From the NCBI GenBank assembly GCA_951804985.1, contig OX638134.1, positions 76,425,679 through 76,489,678 on the forward strand: DNA of 64,000 nt. The letters are read 5' to 3'. The stretch comes from Dryomyza anilis (lineage: Eukaryota > Arthropoda > Insecta > Diptera > Dryomyzidae). The position numbers were made by a program, and so were the translations under genes. The notes under the pieces are model-generated. The model was given only the letters and a program-made list of their open reading frames with translations, made no database searches and was not told where the DNA came from. Shown here piece by piece: positions 46,501 to 58,500 of the stretch (its first letter is position 1; each line of letters begins with the position of its first letter).

Positions 46501-49500
46501 TTTTGAATTAATAAATACTTTCGGAATGTCTGTCCAAATAAAGTAAATCATTTCAAGTACTTTGAATTACAGATATATTAAAAGTATTTCAGTATATTTC
46601 GCATTATTTCAACTGCCTTTACTTATAAGTACCCTCGAAGTATCTGCACAATCGAAGTACTTTCAAGTACATTTAAGTACATTTAAGTACGCACATGAAA
46701 AACCAGTACATTTCAGCACAAAAGTGCGTCATTAAGAGACCACGCAAATAAAGTACTTAAATACATATCAATTACCAAAAGTAATTAAATGAATAAATCA
46801 CATATTTTGTAATTAACTAGAATCATAAAATACAACATTAATTATTAATAATTTAAATGCCTCACCTGCTCGACGCGCACAATGGCAACATCACACTCCA
46901 GCTTCCTGTCGGCACGCGCCTTCTTAAGGTCGTAGTACACACGACCCGAACAGAAGATAACCTTCTTGACGCGACTGGGATTCTCGCCAGCCGGTCCGTT
47001 ATCGGGAATAATACGCTGGAATTCGCTGCACTCCGTCATATCGGAGAAACTGCTGCGTGCCTCTGGGTGACGCAACAACGATTTGGGTGTCAACAGAATC
47101 AAAGGCTTGCGGAAGGGCAACGCAATCTGGCGACGCATAATGTGGAAGAAGTTGGCGGGTGTTGTGCAATTCGCCACAATCCAGTTGATGTCGTGCAACT
47201 GACGAATGGCAAACTCATCGGACTCGGGTGGGAAATAATCAGGATCATCAGAGGACATTTGCAAGAAACGTTCCAAGCGACACGACGAATGTTCAGGTCC
47301 CATACCTTCCATGCCATGTGGCAACAGCATAACCAAACCGGATTGACGCACCCACTTAGCCTGACCGCTCGAGACAAACTGATCGATGATGCACTGTGCG
47401 GTATTGCAGAAATCACCGAATTGTGCCTCCCAAATAACCAAAGCATTGGGATTGGTCATCGAGTAGCCATGCTCAAAACCGAGTACCGCATACTCGGACA
47501 ATGAGCTGTTCGACACAGAGTAGGGCGCCTGATCGGGATACATATGCTGCAACGAGTTGTAGGTGGCCTTGTCGACCAGCTGATGGTGCAGCACATGATG
47601 ACGATGCGAGAAGGTGCCACGCTCGACATCCTGTCCGGAGAGACGCACATGAATGCCTTCCTTCAGCAGCGTGCTGAAGGCCAGCGCTTCACCAAGTGCC
47701 CAATCTGCAACACGTTCCTCGACCATGGCGCGACGTGCAGCCAAAATACGCAGAAGACCTCTGAGAGATAGAAATTATTTATTAATTTTTATATATAATA
47801 GCCGCCTGATCGCTTGAGACAAATACAATTGTCAGAAGAGCATACTATTGTCGAACGCATTTAGTTGCGACCAGCTATAATTCGGTTAATATAAATTTTG
47901 TTTGATTTAACTTTATTACATCATAAAGCAATCGCAAAACTTACTTGTGAATCACGAATTCTGCCGCATTTGGTGGTGGCTCTGAGAAACGATTGCCAAT
48001 GTGCACCAACGTCTCCTCTTTGACGCCTGTCGGCGACACCTTCAACGGATCCTTGCCCTCAAAGAAACCAGACCATGGCGAATCCAGCCAATCCTTGTAC
48101 TTAATGTGTGTCTCCTTCTTGGCCAACTCAAAGGCTTCCTCGCAGATTTTCTCATATTTGTCAGCGACCGATTTGACCTCCTCCGCGGTGACGGTACCCT
48201 CAGCAATGAGTTTGTCCGCATAGAGATCGAGACAAACCTTGTGCTGACGAATCTTCTGGTACATGAGCGGTTGTGTGAACATAGGTTCATCGATTTCGTT
48301 GTGACCGTTGCGTCGATAGCCAACCAAATCGATGACAACATCCTTGTGGAAGGTGGCGCGCCATTCGGCAGCAACCTTGCAAACGTGCATCACAGCCTCT
48401 GGATCGTCAGCGTTCACATGGAAGATGGGTGCGTTGACAACACGTGCAACATCTGTGCAATAGGGGGAGGAGCGTGAGAAACGTGGATCGGTTGTGAAGC
48501 CAATTTGATTGTTGGACACAACGTGAATGGTGCCGTGTGTGGTGTAGTCGGGCAAATCGGACAAATGCATTGTTTCGTAGACAACACCTTGGCCGCAGAA
48601 GGCGGCATCGCCGTGAATGAGAATGGACATTACTTTCTTGCCCTCCTGATCGCCACGATAGAATTGCTCGGCGCGTGTTTTGCCCTGGACAACGGGATCG
48701 ACAGCCTCCAAGTGAGAGGGATTGGCGACGACGGCGAGGCGAATGTTTTTGTTTGTGACGCGGTTGAGGCGCTCAATGTAGGTACCCAAATGGTATTTGA
48801 CATCACCGGAACCCTGTGAATTTTAAATTTAAAAATTTTGTTAAAAAAAATATATATTTTGTATAATTTTAATTAAAAATAAATATTTATTAATGATAAA
48901 TTTATGAACTTTTGATGAATTTATGAACTTTCGATGAAATCATGAATAGTAATTATATTTATCGTATTTATGAATTGTCGTTCACATGTTCATACATAGA
49001 AAAAATTTAATATATTCAAAATGTTTTTATTTGTTATGAATTTATGAACTCTTGATGAATTTATGAATCAATTTTTTTAAGATTCATCGTATTTATGAAT
49101 TGTATTAGACGAATATTCAATAAGTAATTTATTGTTGAATTTTAGGATTCATTGATGAAAGTTGAACATAAATGAATTAAAAAATTAATTATGATTATTA
49201 CATTAAATAATTGATTAATATATGAATCTGTGATGAATTAATGAAATGTATATTTACGAATTAATTATAAATATATGAATTATTGAAGAATTTATTAATT
49301 GTAGATGAATTTATGATTTATGAATAGATTGTGGATGAATTGTAGATTAATTTATGAATCATACACACATTAATGATTAATTCGAATTCATGATTTTATG
49401 ATTTATTAATCAATTCATGATAGATTGTTCATGAATTAATGATTTCTTGATGAATTTAAACAAGATAAATTTATGATTAGTTTTAGTGCATATGATTTAT

Positions 49501-52500
49501 GAATTATTAATGAAATTATGAATTGTTGATGAATAACAATTTGAAAAATTTCCTAAAACTCATATTTACATCATCGGCAGCTTCGAGTCCAGCAAACTGT
49601 GTGAAGATGTGATGCAATGGCTTGCGGCATACATTGGCCAAGGTATTCAGACGACCACGATGTGGCATGCCCATGATAACCGACTCGACGCCCAACTCGG
49701 TGGAGACATCGATGATTTCCTTCAAGGCTGGAATCATCATTTCGCAACCCTCCAAACCGAAACGTTTCTCAGAGGAGAACTTCTTGGCCAAGAAACCCTC
49801 AAAGCTATAAAGCCGCAAAAAGTACAATAAATACAATAAATAATTTTATAAATTTATAGTAACAACAAAAAGCCTACCCTGTAGCACGTGTCAAACGCGC
49901 CAGAATCAAGCGTTTCTCCTCGGGCGAAAAGTTCAAGACACCTGGTGTCTCGAAACGTTTGCGAATCCAGTTACACTGCTCCAGTGAGTTGATGAACATA
50001 AATTCTACGCCGATTTTGTTGCAATATACATTCTCTAAGCGATTCAGAATTTCTCTAAAATATACAATTTATATTTTAATATTTAAAAACTAAAAAAAAA
50101 AAAAAAACAAACTCACCTCAAAGGCAACGCCGCTTCATCGCCACCAATGAATGTAGTGCTGGGTAACTTGAATTTACGTTCCATATCATTTTCGCCTGAT
50201 TATTTTAAAATTTTATTTAAATATAAAAAATAAATATATATTAATATTTATAGATTCTTTTGGCAAATGCAAAAAATACTGTGAAAAATATTGAAAAAGA
50301 GAGAGAAAGAGGTCAAAAAAAGTAAATGATTTGAAATTCGGAGAACAAATCGGTTCAAACATGCTTTATAAGGTAGGAGATCCAGTTTGGGAGAGATAAT
50401 AATATTCACGTGCTTCAAATTAAAATCAAAAATATATATATAATATAAATACAATTTGGATAATTGGAAATTATTATTTGTCTAGAGTGCAACAAGCATA
50501 AATACATTTATTATTTAGTTTGGAAAGGCAGAGAAATTAAAGGTTTACAAATGTAGTTCATGTAAGGGAAAATTTAATTTTTTGTTTTATTTGATTTATA
50601 AAAGGTTTATGATTTAAAATATTTTTTAAATTATTTATTTTATTATTTAATTTATTATTTATTTTATTATTTAATTTATTATTTATTTTATTATATATTT
50701 TATATATTTATTCATTTATTTAATTTTTTTATATTATTTTGAAGTTTTTAAATCTTCGTTTTATTTATATGAAATCTAATGAATTTATGAAATTTCAATG
50801 AACAATGAACTTCATTACATTATGAATCGTCTGTGAAATATGCTAAATTAATATAGGCATCTATAGATCATATTTTCGTTGAATTTATGTATAACATATG
50901 AACTTTTGGACTCTTCTTTGACTTTATGAATCACTGAAGAATTGAAGAAAGGAAACGAAACGTCTTTGAATTTATGAACATTTGATGAATACGTGAAACT
51001 CACGAATAACAAATAAATGTATGAATCGTCATTGACTTTATGAATCTTAGATGTAAACTTAACGTATGTGAATTTCTGAATCGGCGATGAATTATAAAGT
51101 TCAACCTTGCTCGATTTATAAATCGACAATGAAGGGAAAAAGATTTTAATAAATAAAAACAAACGTCCATGAATTTATGAAATGTTGATGAATTTATGAA
51201 CATGATATGCATTATGTATTTATGAATCTTCATTAAATTTCGCGATAAATTTTTGAATACGTAAAACATAGCTGAATATCAAAATTGTCAATGAATTTAT
51301 GAAACATTGATGTATTTAAATATGTTTGATGAATTTTAAAATCTGATGAATTTCTTAGAATTAATGAATCGTAGATGAAACTGTGAACAATTATTGTTTG
51401 AAATGATGAATTCATCACTAAAAATCATTGATAGTTAAATTAATCATAAATCAATTTAAGACTCACTGAAGAATGTATGAAACATTATGAAAATTTGATG
51501 ATTTTTTTTTATTTTATTTTAATTTAATTGAATGTATATTAAATGTATCGAATATGAATTTATAAAATTTAGGTGACTTATTGAATTGCCTTTGAATTTA
51601 TGAGAAATTAATAAAACGTAGAAATATGAAACGTAAAAAAATTAATAAATTATTTTTGAATCAGTGATGAATTTACGATTAGTTGCTCAATCATCAGATA
51701 TAATTTTATGAATATAATGAAATCAAAAATGATTCATAAAACTCAAATTATTTAATGAAACTATGTAAAATTTTCTAAAATTTACAGAAATTCTATTGAT
51801 ATAAGAATTGTTAAATTATTATAAATTAATCTTGGGACTTGTTACTGAAAATATAAATCATTTATGAATTTTTAAATAGTCAATGAATACATCAAACAAT
51901 TATGGAAATTATTATTATTTAAAGAATATGATTTAATGAAATTTAGATGAATTAATAAACATTCCTTTAATTTGAAAACATCAATAGATAAATGAATCGC
52001 AATTGAAACCGTGATGTTTGTATGAACTATTAATGAATTTATGAGTAGTCGATGAATACATCAATCGACTATTTGTATTTTGAAACCCACTGAATTCATA
52101 AATCATAGAAGAGTTCGACATATGAATTAATGAATCATCAATGAATCATCAAATACATTTATTTAATGTTCTTAAATTAAAAATCATCAATAGATACATG
52201 ATATATAAATCGTAAATTAATCAGTGATGTATTGATTAACTATTTATGAATAGTCGATAAATATATCAATCGAATATTATTTTTTTATTTGAAACCAAAT
52301 GAATTCATAAATCATAGAAGAATTTCAAATGAGTTTTGAATAATATATAATTCATAAGTTGTATATAAATTTATAAATCGTCAATGATTATATGAATCAA
52401 GTTATGTCATCAATAGACACATGATATATGAATCGTAAATTAATCAGTGATGTATTGATGAACTATTTACGAATAGTCGATGAATATATCAATTGAATAT

Positions 52501-55500
52501 TAGTTGTTTTTAAAACTAAATGTATTCATAAATCATAGAACGATTTCGTTTGATTTTTGAATAATATATAATTCATAGCTTGTATATAAATTTATGAATC
52601 GTCAATGATTATATGAATCAAGTTATATATTTATTAGACGTTCTTAACTTTGAAATCATAAATAAATGAATCGTTAATTAATCAGTGTTGTATGGTTGAT
52701 TTATTAATGAATTTATGAATAGTCGATGAATCTATAAATTGAATATTATTTTTTGAAACCCAATGAATTCATAAACCATAGAACTTCAATTGACTCGTTA
52801 AGAATATATAAATCATAATTTGTGTATGAATTTATGAAACATTTATGAATTTATGAAACGGTTAATAATTTAGTAATACATTTATTAAATATTATTAATT
52901 AGAAATCATCAATAGATACATAAATCGTAAATTAATCAGTGATGTTTATATTGACTATTTGAAAAATTATGAATAGTAAATTAATATATAAGTCGAAAAT
53001 TCATTATTAAACCTAATGAATTCATAGTTTTATGAGTTTAGGAATATTCTATGAATTTAGAAATATTCTATGAATTTATGAATAAAGTAATACATTGATG
53101 AAACGTTCTTAACATTGAAATCATCAATAATTACACGAATCGCAAATAAAGCAATAATGTTTATGCGCTCTTAATGAATATATCAATCAAATATTTGTTT
53201 TTAAAACTGAATGAATTCATAAATCATGATTGAGTTATGAATAATATACAATTCGTTGTTTATTTTAATGAATTGTCTATGAATTTATCAATTGTAAATG
53301 AATAGATGAATCATGTTATGTATTTTTTAATTGTTTATATATGTTGTTTTTAATTTTTTTTTTTATGCATTAAATTAGTTTCTGATGAATTTATGAATAT
53401 TTATATTTTATGAATTTTCATAATTTTTACATTTCAAAATTAAATTAGTATTGTTTAAAGCAAATTTGTGCAGTAGTTATTTTGTTAAATATAAATTTAT
53501 GTATATTGTTAATTGCAAGTTTAGAGCATATCTAGAAAAAGTTAAGTAGCTACTACGAAAGCATGCTACACTGAACACAATTACGACTAAGTTAAAACAA
53601 AAAAGAAACTACAAAACAAAATTAGAATAGAAATTGAAACTATAAATGGAAACTAAAAACGCTACTTTTATAGGTGTAACAGCAGAGCTAGGCAAAATTA
53701 CAAAATATATTATTAAAATTAAAAAAAAAAAAAATAGAAAAAACTAAAATAAAACTAAATTTGGATTGGTACAACAACAAAGCACACTAACTTACTTACC
53801 AAAACTGAAATTAGCGTAAATAGCTTTCGTCGAGCTGTTTTCGGGCAAGTCGGCGGAATTAATTTCGAGAGGATCAAGGTGAGCAATGTTATGTCCTCGA
53901 ATCTATTACGTAGATTCAAACGTTTTTGGTTTTTTTTATATTTTTAATAATATAAAAAAAGTTTTTTTTTACATATTTTGGATTTTAGATTGATGCGCAA
54001 ATGTTTAGAGTAGAAGAAGAAATCATAAAATAAAAGTGTAAAAAAAACAAAATTAGGCAAAAATTAACAAAATAAGAGAACAATGAAAAAAACACATCAA
54101 CGAAAAATAAACTAAACTAGGCGCAAAAAATAAAGCACAATATAAAGCGATATATTTGAATTTTTTCTTTTTAAATAAACTCATAAAAATTAATAATAGA
54201 ATGGGAGACACAGTGATTTGGTGCTGATGTTGGTTGGTTGTTTGGTGGTAGTAGACAATAATTAAAATATATGTGGCAAACAACTAGACAAAGAAATGAT
54301 GTTAAACAACATTAAAACATATGATGTATGGTGTTATAAAATAAAAGTGCCAAATTTTCAAAATCTTTGAAATTCAATTTTATAAAATAAAAATAGTATT
54401 GGGTGGTTCTATACAAAAAAAAAAACAAAGAGCCTTATGTTGTACAAAGTATTAGCACAAAACTACATATAAAAAAAAACTGCTTACATTCTAAACAAAA
54501 AGCGTCCCACAAAAAAAGCATAGTAAAAATTAATAATAAAAGTAGTAAAAAGAGTAGTGAAAAATGTAGCTACATAATAAGTGAATAATTTTATAAATTT
54601 TTGTATAATTTCTATATTTTTTTTTTCTTTTACAACAATTTGCTTGACTCCGAATTTCAAAAGTAGTACATAGTAGTTTTAGTTGTAGAGTAGAAGTGGT
54701 TTTGGTATTTGTGGTAGACAAAAAGTAGTATGTAGTAGGTAAAAATTCGCAAAAAATTTTAAATTATTACCAAACATAAACCCAAAATGTTGTCGGAGCA
54801 CATCTTCGTTGGCACGACGTGTCTGGCCATCCTTGCCGACGGTGGCTTCGCGCGATTTAATGCCCATGGGATCCAGATCTGATGCCAAATGACCGCGTGA
54901 CTGTTGTGTGTGTTGGTTTAGTTTGAGTTTGAAGTTTTGTATTTTTTTTTGTATTATTATTATTAGTTTAGTTTTTAGTTTTATTTATAAGAAACGTTGC
55001 ATATAGCTTTGAAATTCCAAAAATTACCAAATACTTAAATTTTAAACTTTGACAACTATTTCAGTTTTACAAAATACATTTTCTCAAATACTTTAGTTTT
55101 CAGAAAAATAAAAGACAAACGCTTATTACAATAACACAAACTAATTTTACTTGTAGTTAGTAGTTGTAAAAAAAATATAAATCAAACATTGAAAAAATTG
55201 TGTATTATAAAAAATATATATCCCATTACAGTCTACGTATAAGAACCAGATAAGTTTAAAAAACGAAAGCTCTATGACAAAATAGTGTAATCAACAAAAA
55301 ATAAATTCAAGAAGATTTTATAAATAACCGATTGTTTTTTTCATATTAATTCGAACAATTAATAAATACTGAATATTCGGACATGTGCTGAAATTCAGTT
55401 TCAAACGAAATTCAAAAATTTGACAAAAAATTAAATTCGCTCTAAAGAACTATAACGGACTTTTATCGATTGAAAAACGTTTGTTTGTGAAAAAAAAAAC

Positions 55501-58500
55501 AAAATTCTAAAAAAAAAAATAATCGAGTTTCAATTTAATACGATATTGATTCAAAATCTTCAAGTATATTTTATAAATTTGAATATTGCTTTATATTATA
55601 ATTGGTCGGTTTAACAATTTAAGATCAATAAGTCTGAACCTTTTTTATAATATGAATCACAAAAAACTTTTATTTAATCAAATTAAAGCTATTAAATTTA
55701 AATAACGTTTTTAGCAAACTCAAATGTAACACAAACGTATTTCAAATAGAAACATGTTTGAAATTGATAAAGGTTTTAAAGGAACGCGGTAAAATAAATG
55801 TTCAAAATCAACTATCAAACTTAAATGAAACTCAAACACTGTTTAAATAAAACCATATTTAAAATTAACTATGGTTTTAAAGGAACGTCGTATTATTAAG
55901 TATTTAAATAAATATTTAAAGGACTTAAATGAAGCTCAAAGGTAGTTAAAATAGAATCAGATTTAAAATTTCCCAAAATTTTGTAGGAATTTCGTCTAAT
56001 CATTTATTTAATTAAAGAATTTAAATTCAGCTAGAACGTATTACAAACAGAATGATTGAAGGAACGTCAAAATGTAAATTAATAAAATTAATGTCACGAA
56101 CTTAAATTGAGCACAGTCGTATTTAAAATAGAAACATGTTTTATTGATTAAGTTTTTGATTGAACGTCTTTAAATCAATTATTAACATTAACAAACTTAA
56201 ATGAAGCACAAACATGGTTAAAATAGAATCAGATTTAAAACCGACTAAAATTAAGAAGGAACGTCGTAAAATTAATGAATCAAAATTAATATTTGACTCA
56301 AATAAAGCTTAAACGTAGTTGAAATAGAATCAGATTTGAAATTGCCTAAAGTTTTGAAGGAATGTCGTCAAATCATTTATTAAATGTAGTTTTCAAAGAA
56401 CTGAAATTCAGCTAGAACGTATTACAAACAGAATGATTGAAGGAACGTCAAAGTATAAATTAATATAATTAATGTCACGAACTCAAATTGAGCACAAACG
56501 TAGTTAAATTAGAAACATGTTTTATTGATTAAGTTTTTGAAGAAACGTCTTTAAATCAATTATTAACAAACTTAAATGAAGCACGAACATAGTTAAAATA
56601 TAATCAGATTTAAAACTGACTAAAATTTGGAAGGACGTCTTTGACATTGAATAAAGTTCTGAAGTGATGTAGTCATATAAATTATTAAAAGTACTATACA
56701 ACGAACTTAAATTAAGCTAGCACGTAATAAAAACAATTTGTTTGAAATTGATTAACGTTTCGAAATAACGTCGTCGTATAAATTATTAAAATTAATATTC
56801 AACGAACTTCAATGAAGCACGAACATAGTTAAAATAGAATGAGTTTTGCAATTAACTAAAGGTTTGAAGGATTGTCGTAAAATCAATTATTAAAAATACT
56901 TTTTAGCGAATTTGTATTAAGCTAGCACGTAATAAAAACAATATAATGGTTGAAAATCATGAAATGAGTTTTCGAAGGAACGTCACCGAAAAAATTATTG
57001 AAACTAATATTGGACGAAGTTAAATGAAGCACGAACATAGTAAAAATAGTATCAACTTTGAAACTGACGCAAGTTTTGAAGGAACCTCGTAAAATAAAGT
57101 ACCAAAAGTACTATTTAAGGAATTTAAATTAAGCTAGCACGTAATAAAAACATTAATATACTGGAAATGATTAAGGTTTCGAAGAAACGTCATTGTATAA
57201 ATTATTAAAATTAATATTCAACAAACTTTAATGAAGCTATAACTTAGTTAAAATAGAATAATATTTGAAATTCACTAAGATTTTAACGAAAAGTCATAAT
57301 ATAAATTATTCAAATGAATATGTGACGAACTTAGATTAAACACGAACGTAGTAAAAATAAAATAATGTTCAACATTGCATAATTGTTTGGAAATTAGTAC
57401 TTATAACTTTTTAACCAAGAGTCGTAATTTATTTTCTTAAATGTGGTTTTAAAGAGGATACATGATATTAATTTTAAAAATGACTAAGTTGTTCATAATT
57501 CTTTTCTTCATTTCTCAAATTAGTCTCTGATATTGTTATTGATTTTTTATATTTTAATCTTTGCTTCTTTAATATTTAAAATAATTATTAAAAGTATTTT
57601 ATTCGATGCTTCATTTTATAAATAAATTGTTGATTACAATATTTTGTCACTGCAGCTGCCAAGGGTATTAAACAAAAAAATAACAAGTACATAATATAAA
57701 TTGTCCCAACTAATGGTTATAATGAGAAGTATAGCAACATAACCTGTCTGTATTGGAAGTTTTCGAATATGCGTTGTATATAAAGCTTTATATTTTAGGC
57801 TAATTAAGTAGTAAGAATATTAATAAAAATAATTTCAGTGATTAAGTTTTTTAATTTTGAAAAACTAAATAAATTTTAAGTATATGGCAAATTTTGCGTT
57901 GATACTATACTTCTTAAAATAATGCTTATCAAAGTTTTAGCTATAATTATCTTGTGGTTGGCTATATTTTAGAGAAGAAACATAATTTTCTAAATACTAG
58001 AGAGAAAAGAACAGTGTAAAAAATACTATTAAACTGTTCTACGTTTGGTTAAAACTACCTATTACCTATTCAACGAATGAAAATAACTAAAAGCTAAGAA
58101 AGAATTGTCAAAAACAGTTAATTCGTCGCCTTTGAATTATTTATTTTAACTTCGATGCCATAAATTGTATAAAAAAACCCTAATTTTGGAAATTTGGTTT
58201 TAAAGAAAATGTTGTTTTTAATATTGGCAAATTGCAAAATCTTTGTTTGGTACAATTTAACAAAGAAAATAAAATCTTTAATATAATTTTAAAAATAAAT
58301 TTTGTAAGATTGCTATATATGAAAACATTTTAATGGTTGACTCAAAACTATATAGTATGAAGTATACATGCACATTCTATGAAGTAACCATAATATTTAA
58401 TAAAAATTAGGGAAAAATTAAAATTTCATGAGAACCAAATGAATTTTGAAGAATGTGTGCGAAAGTGTGTGCATTCAAAACTAAAAACAATTCATTTAAA

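Noticed and set aside
46857..47504. Plus-strand open frame of 215 codons over Ogdh exon 9
   Set aside because: Antisense shadow of a strongly conserved exon; stops at no gene-like boundary.
50848..51418. Overlapping minus-strand frames of 60-105 codons
   Set aside because: They arise from the GAATTTATGAATC-type intronic repeat, whose complement reads as repeated FINSSxxHKFI-like text.
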